From the NCBI GenBank assembly GCA_013399875.1, contig VXAZ01003489.1:671236-735235 (forward strand): DNA of 64,000 nt, written 5' to 3'. The notes under the pieces were generated by a model, which was not told the origin of the DNA, ran no database searches, and saw only the letters and a program-made list of their open reading frames with translations. Positions 1 to 13,925 of the stretch are shown one piece after another. Made by a program: the position numbers and the translations under genes. The DNA comes from Gymnorhina tibicen (lineage: Eukaryota; Chordata; Aves; Passeriformes; Artamidae). The first letter of the stretch is position 1. The number at the start of each line of letters is the position of its first letter.

Positions 1-3000
1 AAAAAAATGATTTGTGCTCAAAGGTATTCTCAGAAAAGAAAGATAAAGTGAAGGTGAGGTCACTGAGAAATATCCCCTGCAGGAACAAATGTAAATGTTC
101 TATGTGCTACAGAAACCCTGAAATACAACAGGAGAACATTATTGTTTAGAAAATCTTTGCCAGAATTACAGAAAAGATATCAGCACTTAAACACTGGTAG
201 GCTTCTTTACTCATAAATCATTATAATAAATTACAAGTGTCCAGTAACAGTCAGTAGAATGTGTAAATGTGAAAATCATTGGTCACAAAATCCTCATCAC
301 CATCACCAGCTGTTTTTTAAAGGAAACAATGAGAAAAAATCCAGAATTTGCATAATGGGGCACTTTAAACATCCTTGTTTGGTTTTCGTATTTCAGAGTT
401 CAGGTTTACGATCAAGTTGAGTCGCTTATATATTTGGAATTCCTTAATTCAGTCTTATTTTACAATTCCTTTATGCACGTTGTTCTACAGAACTGATATT
501 TGGCAGTGAATTTTCACCTGCCTTTTTCTTCCAGACAGAGCACGTACAAAGCTGGTGTGACTCGGCGAGTTTTGGCTGTCTCTGCACAAACCCAGATTTG
601 TTGTGGGAAGAATGCAGAGTGTACTTCAGCAGCACACCTGCTTGTTTAACTGTATTTCCTGGAAAACCGGACAGAAAAAAAAGAAAAGAGGAGCAAACCC
701 TTGGAAAAGCCTATTTGCTCAACCTCCATTTCTGTTCCTTTGGTTCTGCTCTTGAGCCTGCAGCCGGCTGCGTGTTTGGTGCTTCCACTGGGAAATGGAG
801 AGCTGTATTTGTACAGGATCCACAGCCTGTTTGTGGTTTGAGCTGTTTCCACACCTCCTTCTCCAGCCAAACGAGGCTGGTGCAACCATCACTGGGAGGT
901 CACCGCTGCCACCAGCCTCCCAGGGGAGCTGCTGCTGAGAGCAACCCCAAACCTGCCCCCGGCCCACCCAGCCTGATCAGCAAAATTCTTCCATGCCTGC
1001 TCTGTTTGCTCACTTGGATCACTCACCTGACGAGCACCCAGGTGAGGGAATCCAGCAGATTACGGAAGGGATTACCTTCCACGGGGAATGTTGGCATGGA
1101 AGGGCTGGGCAGCAGCAGCAGCTCCCAGCCGGTAGGACCCCAGACAGAAGCACAGATCTGCATCAGGTGAGCCTGGATGCACAGGGAAATGTATATTCTG
1201 CTTTATCTTTGCACCAGGACACATCCGACTTCTCCCAGCCGAGGGAGAAGAGACACCCCTGACCCAGCATTAAGTTACATTTTCACAAAGAGACGATACT
1301 TGATTTAGCATAACCTCTTCGGAGACAAAGTTACTCTTTCAGAAACGTTCATAAATATGATCTGGCAGAGAACATTTCTATGAGTTCAGCAGAATGTCTT
1401 GTCTGGACTCAGCACTTCTGGCTGTGCTCACTGAGAGCACAGTTAATATCCCGTGGAAGCGCAGTCGGAGTCCTTCAGACAGGGAAGGGTACGCCCACCG
1501 CTAAATTACAGAGATTTAGAAATTAACTCTTCTGTCTGTGCGGAAATACAGCAGGGCAAAGAAAGCAAGTGATCCTTTTCTCAAGCTTTGCAGATGCATA
1601 AAAATGGTGCGCAGATTTAAAATAAAATTTTAAAAAAAGGTAGAGGGTAACTGAATTGACATTATATCCAACTTAGGTGATAATGCTGGACAGGAGCTTT
1701 TTTAATACTTCAAACCATTATTAGGCACAAACAGCTTCTTTCTCCAACATCAGCTACATGCTATTTCTAATCTCTGCGTTAAATATTATCTGATTTTCCT
1801 CTTATATATACAGCATTTATTAGCATAGTAATTTATATTTAGTAACATAAATTATGTTTTTTATGCTAAGACTGTGAAAAATGCAGAAGTATTTACTGCA
1901 GCTGCTGTGCCCTGCATGTCCTCACAGTATTCTGATTTACTGGGTAATTTTTTTTCAGAAGATCTCTTAGCATAAGAGTAAGCAATTCTGCACCATACCT
2001 ATGTCATGTTTTGTTGAATCCACATCAAGATGCCAGTGCCCTGCAGCACCTGGAAATGTGCACTGATCTTCTGCAACACTTGTTTCAGCTCTTCAAGACC
2101 GAAATTGATTTTTCTCAAAGTGGCATGTGAAGGTACAAAGTGTACCTAGTGATCCATAGCTCAAATGAGTGTAACAATACCAGTCTCAGTCGCTGAGGAG
2201 GCAGTAACTTTTTAAGTCTTTGCAAGCAACAGTGCAAGAAAAAACAGACTGTAGTGAAGAATTTATCTTGTAAAATGCCAGGCAGTCAAGTTGTTTTACT
2301 GCTGCTGGAGGCTATTGTCAGAGTTGCTAAGTAAATGGTAGAAATAGTTTTCTTTAATTGGAAAGAGCTGGGATACCATGGTGATGTGCTTTTTATAGCA
2401 CCCCAACACAAACAGAGGAACCGGGATTTCTGAACCCAAATTTTATCATGGCATGATTTGCCCAATTGTGTGGTTGACTGTGAAAGGCTCAAATCCTCCC
2501 TCTGAACACTGAAATAGCCTCTCCTTGTTCTCCCACCACAGAATCCTGTCTGTGGGGCTGAGGTGTCCTGAAGGGAAGGCAAGTAGAGGTTACAAAGTGC
2601 CTTTGCACACAGAGTCCCATGGAGCCTGGCACTCGCTCTTCCCTCCCCAGGGATTCCCTGGAAACCCTGCACTCGCCCCAGGCAGCCTCAGGAGCTGTCC
2701 TGGAGAGGACAGTGACCAAGGCAGTGCCACCAGTGCCACCCCCCTGCTGCCCTGCCCTTCCCCAGCACTCGAGCCAAGAAGTGGCCTCGGATGGGATTTC
2801 CCCTGCAGAGTCCCTGACCTGCAGTTAAGAAAAAAGTTAAGAAGCTTAAAGATAGAACATGATTTAACACATCTGTGACTTGTTCTGGGCTGTCACAGTT
2901 TCACTGAAAAATGTACAAACAACAAAGTTTTTGCTGCTACTACATCCCGAAATAAACACCAGAATATTAAAACAATTAATGTTTCTACCTGCACTGGTTC

Positions 3001-5843
3001 CTGCAGAGTCCAGGGCTTTAAAAAGCCTGTTTACTTCTCATTAAATATGTGTAACTAAAGGAGAATTTTCACAAGCCCAGGGAGAGGTGGCACCTCAGTG
3101 AATAAAAGAATTTAGGTGTTGCAACACCTGAAATAACAGATCTTTGCAGTTACAAGTGAAAAGTGACCTTTGAGGTTTCAGTTCCTATTTTTTTTCCTCA
3201 CTGAACGTGATATTTCTGTCTTTTTCTCCTACTTGCAAGGAGGGATTGTAAAAAGTTGGGGTTTGACTTTCTAGAATAGTTCTTAGAAGGCCATTCAAGG
3301 AGAACAGGTGCAGATGCTTGGCATTTTTCAAATTCAAACATACACAAGAAGCATATCTGAGGTCTCTCAGGTCCTGGATAAAATTCCAGCACTGAGGAAA
3401 GGACTTGGGGGCTCCTTGGTCAGGGAGTTGAACATGAGTCAATGGTCAGTTGCTCTTGAACCAAGTCTGAGGAACAACCATTCCCCCCTCACAGCACTAC
3501 ATGCACCAATATCCAAATGTGTTTTGTTCCCTTTGCACCCACCTGGGGACAGTGGTAGAGGCTCACCCAGGATCTGTGCTCGGCAGCAGAGGGAATTGTT
3601 CCTCACGGATCTCATGTGCTCAGAACCGTGGTTGTGAAACACTGAGAGTTAAATGGGAAACGTGTACGAAATCGGAGAGAATCAGTGCCAGGCTGACAGA
3701 CACAAAACCTGCACAAACTGAGCACAGCTCTGAAGGCTCAGGCTGTGTCAGCGCCACGTTTGTGCAGTTCTGACAAAATTGTATGGAAATGAGTGTTAGT
3801 AAATTACAAAGATGATCTCTGCTAAGATTTTATTTCTTTAAAACTTTAATGGCAGGTGTAGCTTTTAAAGAACAGATTATGCTAATTATATCCCTTGCTT
3901 GCAGTCACTTACCTTTTTAAATAATGCAGCTCCTGATAATCACAATTTCAGTGTAGCTGTTGGAGGGAATAGCTCCAGTTGTGGATATCATTCCCGGAGT
4001 CCTTCAGGCTGCAGTGCCAAGCAGTTCTCTGATTCTGTTCACAGAAAGTATAAATGAGGGTTAGACCTCAGTAATTTGCCCATGCTCTGGCTGTGATTAG
4101 CACAGTGTGCAATGTGGAACAGTGTTCAGGGGGGTTCGTGGGCATGGAGGGAATCCTGTCCCAGTCCCAGGGCCCTGGCATGGGGAGCCCTGCCTTGGAA
4201 AAGGACCTGCCATGGCAATGCCCAGCTGTTCCTGCATCCCAAATGCAGAGATATTAATAGACTGCTTAACTTTTACTAAAAAGAGAGCAGGTAGCACAGT
4301 CTTACTTTTAAATTATGGTTCATTAGGCCTATTTCTTAATGTGATTAATGACATATCACTGCTCAAAGCACGGGACATTCATCAGCAGAACTGTGTGCCC
4401 TTAGCACAGGTGTTGAGGGAATTCCAGAACGTTACAACACAAAGTTCTTCTATTTCTATGAGGGCCTGGAATGACAAATCACCAGAGAACTGAAACCATT
4501 ACAATCTTGAAATAGGAATTAATTTGTGTGTATTTAGTGAGACATATTCTCCTCTGAAGCTGCAAGGATTCTATAAACCTATATATGTGTAGGACACGTG
4601 ACCGTAGAGGTAAATACGAACACAGGAAAAGCAAGATAATAGAAAGAATTCAAATTTAAACGTTTCCCAGTGCAGGACATGAGACAACAGGAAAATAACC
4701 TTTCTTGAAGGTAGAAACTAGCTTTAGTCAAGGTTTCCTCAATGGAAGAAACATGTTCTGAATCTTGAATTAACAACTGAGAGAGAGAGAGAGCGCTGAC
4801 AGTTCTGTAGAATGCTGACCAAGAACATATTCTATATATAATACAAAAATAATGCAACTTACTCCTAAGCATCTCTGTAATTAGAGCATGAAAGATCAGT
4901 TCTCAAAATCAGTCATTAATTACAACAAATACCTCATGAAATGAGTGTCCACGGAGAACACTACTGACAGAACTGAGAGGCAGACCGGGTGAAACACAGA
5001 CCCCAAGGACAACAACCCTCAGAATTCTGAGGGAAATTCAAAATAGCCTAAAAAAAAAGTAAACAGAGGCAGGGAGTTTCAGTCCCTAAAATGTAAACAT
5101 GGCTGTGAAATTAGGTAATCAATTAGAAATAATGAAAGCAGATCTTATTACTTCTTGTAACATCTGTGCATCTCAGAACATTTTTGATCAAATATCGTAC
5201 TTTCAGATTTGTTTCTTGTTTTACCAGGAGTCATGAGTGACTTTTGCTTTTCTGCTTAGTTCTGTTCATTTTTTTATTTTATCTTCCTTTTCTTCCCCAA
5301 CCTTGATTGTCTGTCTTGCTTTGTTATTTCATCTTCTCTTTCATGTATACTGTAAATTCTCTGGAGTAAATACTTGTTTCTTTGTTATAGGTCTGCAGAG
5401 AGCCCTGAATAACCCAGCCATGACCTAAAAATGAGGGGATCTAAGTGGCAGCATACAAATAAATGAATAAAAAGGTGTTTATTGCACTTGCATCCTAATA
5501 GAAACAGATTATTAATGGATAGTAAACACTGATTTCATTAATTTAGAAAAAAAACCAAGGGAAAATCTTGTTGGCAAACAAGCTCAAAAAAAGTATTTCT
5601 ACATAATCTGTTGTAGTTATCTTCAGAAAAACTTCCTGGCTCTGCCTTCAAAAGCAGAGCTATTCTGAAAAAATGAAAAACTAGGAAAAAGAAAAAGCTA
5701 ATAATCTGTCCCGTCTGTCAAAAGGAGGCCTGTGAATTATGCAGTGCCTTAGTGCCCTGACCACTGTGGAAGATTGAAAATTGACTCTCTGGAACTGAAA
5801 TTAAAGAGGTGTTGCAAAGTCTGGCATAAAAACAAAAAGAAAT
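1..5843. other. Non-coding, AT-rich DNA with no supported gene
   Basis: All six frames are broken by frequent stops, and the longer open stretches lack credible starts or paired splice sites. The segment at 600-1,260 is more GC-rich and has donor-like sites near 1,042 and 1,168, but no convincing exon. A strong minus-strand donor (gtaagtgac) sits near 3,904-3,914, but every frame upstream of it is closed, so at most it could serve a non-coding RNA. A short GA microsatellite lies at 4,779-4,793. I see no recognisable transposon here. Confidence 0.6.
4779..4793. repeat. (GA)n microsatellite
   Basis: About seven uninterrupted GA dinucleotides, visible directly in the sequence. No other role is evident. 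Confidence 0.9.
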
Positions 5844-6330
5844 TGTCATGGATCCAGTTCAGTCCGAACTGGCCACTATGAAATGGAGATCCATTTCCGA
5901 ATGCAACGCTCTTGGGAAAGGTTCTGGGGCTGGTGAGGAGCTGCAGACGGAGATCACAGCCGCAGTCTGAGAGCTCTCACCAGCCTGGGGGCTCCAGCTG
6001 CTGCTGCCCTTCAGGTCTGTGAGGAGCCAGAGCCCGGCCGGGCACCAGGACAGGGACACAGCCCCGACCTCCCCTCGCCCTCCCGGGCTGGGCTCTGCAG
6101 CAGAGGAGGGGAGTCAAAAAGGGTTGCGGATACTCCTGCTTGTCCAGCAGAGATCAGAACCTTGAATAAAGCTGCCATTCCACCCAGCAGGGCACAGCCT
6201 GCTCCCAGAACGCTGCTGGAACACGGGGCTCTGGCCAGTGCTACACCGCTGCCCGCGGGGCTTTCTCTGCCTTTTAAGAACACTTTGGCTTCCTGCATTC
6301 CCAACACGGTTCGCTCAACCCCAGGAAAAA
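5844..6330. mobile_element. Possible degenerate solo LTR (GC/CpG-rich insert)
   Basis: The segment changes abruptly from AT-rich flanks to about 58-60 percent GC with many retained CpGs. It opens with tgtcatgg, which resembles the 5' edge of many avian LTRs. It carries an AATAAA-type signal inside 'cttgaataaagctgcc' near 6,160, roughly two thirds of the way along. Near the left edge are two short inverted repeats: agttc..gaact, and gaaatgga/tccatttc at 5,880-5,897. I could not identify a target-site duplication or a definite right end, and there is no gag or pol sequence beside it. A small CpG island is the main alternative. Confidence 0.2.
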
Positions 6331-7879
6331 AACAATCTGGAATTTGTAAGAGACGCAATAACAAAAATAGGCAGCAAAATGAAGACTCTGAAGCGCAAGT
6401 GCAGCTTCACCATTGTCCTTCTGAGGCAGAGACTCTGGTTCTCTGAGCCCCTTGGTACAGAGAAAATCGTTCCCAATCCCATCCGTGTCCCAGCCCAACC
6501 CAGTGGGAGGTTTTCTGTGAAATGTGATGTTTGCTGGATGACCTTGATTGCTGCTTGAGGAGAATAGTTGAGAATGGCTGATACTGTGCCAAAATAGTGC
6601 TGGAAGAGCTCTCAAATGTGACATTTTATTTTTCATATCCGTGCTGTTACTTCTGTGTGTTTCTAGATCTGACCTCTAAATTTATCCTCTTAAGAATTTC
6701 TAAAAGAATGGTATTCCAGAATAATAATTGTTAAAAGTTTCCCTGGTTTGTTCTGTCTCCTTAAAACCTGTACTTACAAAAGTGAGATTTCATCCTTTAT
6801 CTCACCTCTGCCTTTGAGGCTTTTCTGCTCTTTAGAAATCAACAATCCGATAATAATAGATACTTCACACAAGATGTGTTAAGTGGTGTTTTATAAATGA
6901 TGTTCTACAGCAATGGATTACTCACAACACTCCAGCCATCTAAATCAGAATACATTTTAACAAAGAAGTGGAAGATCACATTTTTGGAGTTATTATAAAC
7001 TTTGCATTTAACTGTTTGTCTATTTAACTTAATATTTCTGTTTGCAGTTATTAGAACCTTCACTATCTGTAAAATCAGAATAAATCTGTACCTGGTTTAG
7101 ACAAAGAAATTTTTGTTGACTAAGTCTGTGGTGCAGTTTTCATCTCTTCAAGCAACCATGCTCCTGCAGAGAAAAGTGAAAGGATAATTATCAGAAACTT
7201 TTTATGTTTCTGCCTCTGATAAGTCACTTTTGTTCATCATTTGGGAAAAAACCTTCTTGAAACAGAAATTGGTTTATTTTCTTCCTCTCCTAGTTAACTG
7301 TCCTTACCTGTTTTTAGCACTTCTGTTTGTGCTGGTCAACCTCTGACCAACAGATTTTGGAAGTATTCAAGAACAAATGTGTTCATCCTCTCCATGTGAC
7401 TGATCCTTTGATTACAGACTGTCTGATCAAGCCTTGCTCTGACACAACACGGGCAGAACTGTGGGGACAACGTTGGTGCTGCCTGCTCAACATCTGTGCC
7501 ATGAAAAGATACTGCCTGGGAAATGAATTAGGCATGAATCAGTTTTTATATCCCCATATAAAACAAATATGAAATAAATCAAATTATTGTTTAATATGCT
7601 TAATTATCTTTTAATGTGTCTCCAGTCACATAGCATATGTCCTGTAAAAGCACTTGGTTTGGTCCTGTGAACATGTCATGTATATCTTAATGAAGAGAGA
7701 TGGCACAACAAGTTCTTGCCAGAGTCAGAATCCACTGGAAAAAAATGAGTTATAATAGAGATTCCTGCTCTAAAAACTGTGTTAGCAGAGGCATAATTCA
7801 TTTTGAAAAGGGTGCATTAATTAGAAATTCCTTTCTCTGAAAACAGTGAATAATCCATTTTACTGATTAATATTCATCA
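6331..7879. other. Non-coding, AT-rich DNA
   Basis: No supported exon, repeat family or RNA gene. The one longer open frame (7,327-7,572, plus) begins at a near-cognate codon, has no splice or polyadenylation context and resembles nothing I recognise. Confidence 0.6.
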
Positions 7880-8134
7880 GAGAATCCTTGAGGTTGGAAC
7901 CTCCTGAGCTCAGCTGCTCCTACCCTTGCTCAGAGCAGGCTCGGCTCCAGCAGGTTGCCAAGGGCCTTGGGCCAGTCTCATTTTGATTTTCTCCAAGAAT
8001 TCCCCTTTCTCGGCCTGTCACAAACCCACTGCACCACCTTAACTACCAAAAAGTGGTTTTCCTGTATTTAACTCAGATTTCCTGTGTCATGATTCATGCC
8101 CACTGCTGCTCATCCTGTCGCTGGGCACCACTGC
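7880..8134 (-). mobile_element. CR1 LINE fragment, antisense
   Basis: On the plus strand this reads as the reverse complement of a CR1 3' region. It starts with agaatccttgaggttgga, continues through a degenerate 'gctcagagcaggctcggctccagcagg' block (tracts of CR1), then a 'gattttctccaag' block, and ends with the 'cactgctgctcatcctgtcgctgggcaccactg' portion, described here only by landmark. It is a 5'-truncated, diverged copy with no coding capacity. Boundaries are approximate to about 20 bases. The family assignment is from memory of CR1 consensus structure, not a database search. Confidence 0.75.
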
Positions 8135-11100
8135 ATCTGATTGGGGGGTTTTAAAGGAACTTAATTCAAATAATTGTTTATATAAAACAAAATCTGTAAA
8201 AAAATATTTGCGGTTCTGAAAAAACACAAGAGTTGCTGCTTAATCCAAAGCGTCTCTTTCCAATCCCTGCTCTTGGTAGAACACTGCACTTTCAGAATGC
8301 GATAAAGCACCTTTCAGGAATAAATTTAGAAGTAAGAAGGACTTTGAAAACTAAAAGAAATGACAAAGATTATTTGTAAGTAATTTAATAGTATTTGCTT
8401 GGATCTAGACAAAAATGGGATGTAATTCAAATGATTTTGTGGGCTAATATCACTGAGATGAGCAATTTTCTGTTCAAGAGCACACACTGAGTCATTAAAG
8501 TCTGGATTAGGAGTATCACTGACTGATACACTTTGCCTGCATGCACTACAGCACAAATTGCTGTTTCCACACGTGGAATGCCACGTACTCAGTCGGGCAA
8601 CATTTAATTTCCTGAGCTCTCCATTTCCAACGAGTCTGAAAGAAGGAACCTGTTAAATGTCTACAATATGTTCACCTTTGGCAGCGCACAGCGAAGTCAA
8701 ACACTCTCTTACAGCTCCTTCGCTGCAAACACCCTGGCAAAGACATGAAACCCTAAATGGAGTGAGCTCTTCTGCAGGTGGTGCTTGAAAGCATTTCCCC
8801 ATCTCAGGGAAGGAGCATTTTAGCACTGCACATCCTGCCAGGCCTTCGAGTGCTCCAGAGATCACCTTTGGTGCAGCTTCCTCAAGCACCAGGGTGAACT
8901 TTCTGCCGTGGGTTCCGCTGTAAAATTGGATTCGTGCACAGCTCTCCTGGGCTCTTGTATTCAGATGATAATTTTCACTTGCCTCTTGCTATTCTCAAGG
9001 AAATAACCAGCTCCATATGACTCATCATTTTGTGGGAGTTCAATGCCAAGCCTGCTTGCACACAAAAGAAAATTACATAATTATACTAAATTTTGCAAAT
9101 CAAAAACTTCTTTGTAATTGCCTTAAGATTATTTCATATTCCATGCTCAGAAGATGCTTCCCTGTGTAGCCATTTAGAAGGAACATTTATTACAGAAGTT
9201 AATTACAGTTTCTTAAAGAATTAAATGGGCTTTTTTGATCTTTTGGAGTTTTATGGTTCCAAAGAATATCTCTGTTACACACATGTCCGAATTTTGGGGT
9301 CATGTTTCAGTTTTGCCCATACTTTTGACAATCTGATTAAGGAAATGTCATTTCGTTTTCCTGTACATGTATCTCATCAGTAAAACAAATTTTATTGAAA
9401 TAGTGTATATGTATTGGGCAAAAAAAAGCCAAACACAGCATCACTGCTGTTCTTAACAGGCTCTGAACTAATTTTAACTTCAGTAAAATACCTTAAAATT
9501 AAAAAGGAAGGGAAAAAATACACAAAAATTTAAAATAACATGTTATTTCCACCTACAGACAGGACTTTCAAGACATCACTTACTTGGAGGAAAGAAGGGC
9601 CAGGAAGAAAATCTATTAAAAATTAAAAGTTTTTCCACTTTCTGACGTATATTTTTGTGGGGCTTCTTGGAGCCCAACCCCGCCAATCCAGGGATCAGCA
9701 GCTATTTCTGAGGTGTTGTTTCCCAACTTAGCTACAGTCTGTCACTTGAGTCTCTAGAGAAAGTTATTGTCTAGGCAGACTGAACTGGTAAGGGGGAGAA
9801 ACAGACCAGAAAAATCCCTTCTAATTCCTGCTATATCCGTTTGGGGACTGACCAGAAGCATCAAAAATCTCTCCTTATTTCTTCCAACAGGGTAGAACCA
9901 CAGAAAAGTCTCAGTCTGAGCTCTGCCTGGGTCCTGAGAATGCCTTTCACCAAATGGGATTTCTGGGCTCCAGGCAAGTGGGGAGAGGTAATAAAGGACT
10001 CCTCATAATTTAATGATAACCAGTCATAGAGTTCTGTTTGGGCAATTCTAATGCTGCAGAAAATTGGATTTGGATGAGGTCTCTGCACCTGAATTTCCTC
10101 TCCCTTTGCATTTCCTGCAAAGGGCTGCTCCATAAAACACGGACCGAGAGCTTCCCCACGCCCGGCAGTTCAAGGTGTTTCATTGCCTTTGTGAACCCCA
10201 GAGCCCTGCTCGCACTCCCCAGCCGCTGGCAGAAAGGGGCAGAACACTCATGTTCTGGCAGTGCCTGGTGTTTCCTCCCGCCCTTTGGCGCTTTCCTCTG
10301 CCTGCCCTGACTGCTGTGCAAAGCAGCTCTCCCCGCTCCTCACCTTCCCCGCTACCTCCCTACGTGGCAGCAGAGATCAGAACGGAATTCTCAGCCCAGT
10401 ACTCTTTTCCCTCTGCTTTGGGGACAACTTTGAGACGTGTTTTACAGCCACTTGACAGATTCACAACTCCTGCCCGCAACCTGGCTGAATTCCAGCCTCA
10501 TAATTGCATTCCACCTACCCCAAATTCTCCCTTTAGCTCGAGTGGGATCGTGTGCCATTTTCTGAGCTCTGATACTTTGCTTATAAACTCCCACTGAAAC
10601 TAAAGAGAAAGGCAGGCAGGATTTGGTTCACTGGTCTAAAACCATTACACACAATGAAGCAATTGTTGAGGAAAGCCAGTGAAACCACGTGCAAAGACCT
10701 GGGCTGGAATACTGAATCAAAAGCTGCTGCTGTCCCATTACCAGACTGGCCTGTGACAGCCCTTAGGCTCCTGTTCTGCTTCATTCAAAGTGGTGTGGAA
10801 TGAAAATATTTTGATATGGAATCTGGGACTCATAAGCAAATGCCCAGTCTGAACTTTAGAATAACATTCTCCCTTTCTGAAAACTATTAAGTGGCTCCAT
10901 TTTTATTTCAGTGGAGAATTAAAGGTTTCCAAAACTTTGTTTTCCAGGAAAAAGAAATGTCAGTCAGTAGTGGAATTTGCTTTGCAGGCCCTAATGTAAA
11001 CCTCCTCTTGGATTAGAGGAGTGACTTGAGTCTTCCAGAAGTTCTAGGTTTTTTCTTTATTAACACCTTCCAGTTGTGTGAACTTTCATTTGTACTTGAA

Positions 11101-13689
11101 ATATATTACTGAACATCTGCAATTCTCTAATTGATGATTAACAAACAGATCATGAAGCCTAAAGGAAGATAAACCAGTCAGAAGGACTGACATTTGCAAG
11201 ATAAAAGCAGTTTAACATGAGTTAAATATGAACTATTAAGTATTAAGATTCTCGAGACTTCCCAAATCTTTTGGTGTTTAAAATTTAAAGCCAGAACAGA
11301 GAAGAATAACTAACAAGAGGAATTAAAATGGCATCTTGATGCATGCGGGAAGAATGGGTATAACCATGCATACATAAAACTGGTCTTGAAGAAAGATCAT
11401 CAGAACATGAATAAAATGAAAAAAATTATGTGAGGTAGAGTTAAGAGAGATAGACAAAAGGAAGTTAAAAAACAGGACAGTGGAAGAGAAGGTAAATTGA
11501 CATAATTTCCTGCTTAGCATTTCTATTCTTTTCCTTTAGCTTACAGCAACATCATGAAATCAGCATTTTCTCTTCTCCATCATATCCATCCTAGTAAAGT
11601 TCACGGTGTTTAGATTTGCTGCTAAGTTGACAGAGGGATTTTGTCAGTAATTTGTTTTGGTTGCTCACTGCTTGCCAGTCTGTTGTGATGTGTATTCACA
11701 CAGAACATATTTGTTTGCCTACTGAGTGGGAGGAACAGAAAGAGGACAAAAAAGTGGCGTGGACACGATGACCTCCCCTGGGAGCTCTGCTGAGTGACTG
11801 TGGGGTTGCTGTGACGGGGTGGGACCCCGTGCTCCCTCGGGCACAGCGTGGGAGCCCCGGTGGCCACGCACGGCTCACCCCAAATGTCAGCTCTTCCCCC
11901 CGGTGTCAGCGGTGCCCTCCCAGGAAAGCTCTTTGGAACATGGGAGTGCTGAGTGCGGAGCTGATGGATAATAACACAAAACTGGGAGCCAGAAAAGCCT
12001 GCCTCAGTTCTTTCTTTTTTCTCCCTGCCGACTCCTACTCCTTAGGGAAAGTCACTTAACTTCACTAAAAACCCGCTGTACCTCCAAGGGAAAAAGTCCA
12101 AACCAAAATAAACAGGCCTTCCCAAACAGGTTCAGCCTCAGCAAGGATTTTGTCTGCTGCTCTGGAAATGCAGAAGCTAATAAAAGCTGGATGTCTGGGG
12201 TGTGATGTGCTTGAGCAAATGAACCAAATGCATATTACAGGCATCTGTGTGTGTGTGTGTAAAGAGTTCTCTGTCCACAGCGAGAGGACATGGGGTGCCA
12301 AATTCTGATCCTGAGGACACGTCAGCAGCACGAGGACAATCACAGGGTTCATCAGTGTTCACTGAGGGATACCCTGGAACACTGCACCTACAGTCAGTAG
12401 GTAGTAAATGTAATGTAAATACATTAGGTTAGAAGTCAGTGAAACCAAACATTTTCCATCCAGCTGGAATTGAGAATTGTCACTAGACTTTCCCCTGTAG
12501 TGTTTTGCAGTCCCTCCAACAGTTGTTTGCTATGACAGGACAGGCAACAACCCCTATTTTTCCTGGACACCACTGAGCCTCCAAAAGCAGCCTGGCTGCC
12601 TTGCTTTTCAGCCATTAATAACATTTGCATCTGCTGTACCTGATGGTCTCTGATCATTTTGCCCTGTGCTAATGGTCTACCTTTTCCTTTCGAATTACTG
12701 CAGATGTTTGCTGCCTGTTTGCTGCAAACTGCAGCTGCCTTTTAAACAAGCTACAGATTTGTTCCAAAATGCACTGGACATCAGAAGAGAATTTCACTAG
12801 CAGCAGGTTTTCCAGATGATGAAGAGACAGAATGCTAAGGAAAACTAATTTACTTTTTGTAGGAGGTAGAAGGGCTCTGTTCCTCTGGGCCTTTATTCCT
12901 GTGCATGCCACTTTGCAAATGAAACACACCACACGAGTGCTGCATGAGGAAAAGCACCATGAATACTAAGTCAGCCCTGAGTTGCACAGGAATATAAAAC
13001 GCATTGGTTCTAGTTAAAATCGATTTTTGCCTTGGAAGTAAGTATTGGATTCACTTTCTCTCCCCAAAACACTTTGGGCAGATGGAAAATATCACTGTAA
13101 CTGCTGTATATTGAAGTGGTAAATAAACAACCAAGCAACCCAGAAATCGTGCTGGGAGTGTCAGTGAAGCTCATTCTCATTGTTTCCCTGCAAAAGGGTC
13201 AAAGCCTCTGGAATGAATTCAGAGAGTTTTTCTGTGTTGATCCAAAAAATGAGCAATTCCTCTTCCCCTCCCTCCCCCAGTATAACAGGAGCAGAGTAGT
13301 TTCCAGAAGTTTAGAGTCCCTAGAATTATGGAATTATCAAAAGAAAGGAGAAGAAGAAATGGAACATGAGCAACTCCATTTATGTTCTGAGCAGAGTTTT
13401 TTAAAGTTTTTCATTTTTCCTTTAAAAAAAAAAGTCAAAAAGGGTTGCATGAAAAGATAGAAACAAAGTTGTGTATGCTGCAGTAATAAACAGAGCAGCT
13501 GCTGGGTTCCTCATGCTTCTCTTTAAATTAAGATAAAATAAATTACTGCTCTAAATTTTGTTAGCAATTACTGACTTTACTTAAGGATACTGATGAGTGT
13601 TGATGGTTCTTGTGCAGCCACAGGGAGACTCAGTGGATATCCAGAGGGGGGAAAAGCTGCAGAAAGAGCTGCTGAGTCATGGAACTGCT
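8135..13689. other. Non-coding DNA between two CR1 fragments
   Basis: Mostly AT-rich with no supported gene. The stretch 10,140-10,400 is locally GC-rich and open in several frames on both strands, as expected when GC is high, and has no matching splice pair. 11,800-11,950 is similar. A (GT)n tract lies at 12,246-12,260. A minus-strand open frame at 12,436-12,657 has an ATG but no recognisable domain. Confidence 0.55.
12246..12260. repeat. (GT)n microsatellite
   Basis: About seven uninterrupted GT dinucleotides read directly from the sequence. This tract is the source of the His-Thr repeat seen in minus-strand translations, so those frames are not evidence of a gene. Confidence 0.9.
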
Positions 13690-13925
13690 AAGGGTGGAAA
13701 AGCCCTCTGAGATCTTGGAGCCCAGTTCTTAACTCAGCACGGCCAGTGCCACCCCTGAGCCCTGTCCCTGAGCACCACAGCTGCACATTCCTGAACATTT
13801 CCAGGAGTGGAGACCCCACCAGTGCCCCGGGCAGCTGTTCCAACACCTGGCCATCACTTCCAGTGAAGAAACCTTTCCTAAGATCCAATCCATCCAGCCT
13901 GCATGGAGACTCTTGGCCCAGGCTA
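13690..13925 (-). mobile_element. CR1 LINE fragment, antisense
   Basis: It begins with gggtggaaaagccctctgag, the antisense counterpart of the CR1 3' end. It then runs through blocks describing 'aacatttccaggagtgg', 'accccaccagtgcc', 'gggcagctgttccaa' and 'gaaacctttcctaagatcc', all in the order expected for an inverted CR1 tail. It is diverged and truncated. Open frames over it (for example on the minus strand at 13,729-13,947) are translations of the repeat, not genes. Confidence 0.8.

Noticed and set aside
3904..4060. Minus-strand exon ending at a strong gtaagt donor
   Set aside because: All three frames upstream are closed within about 120 bases, so it is not coding.
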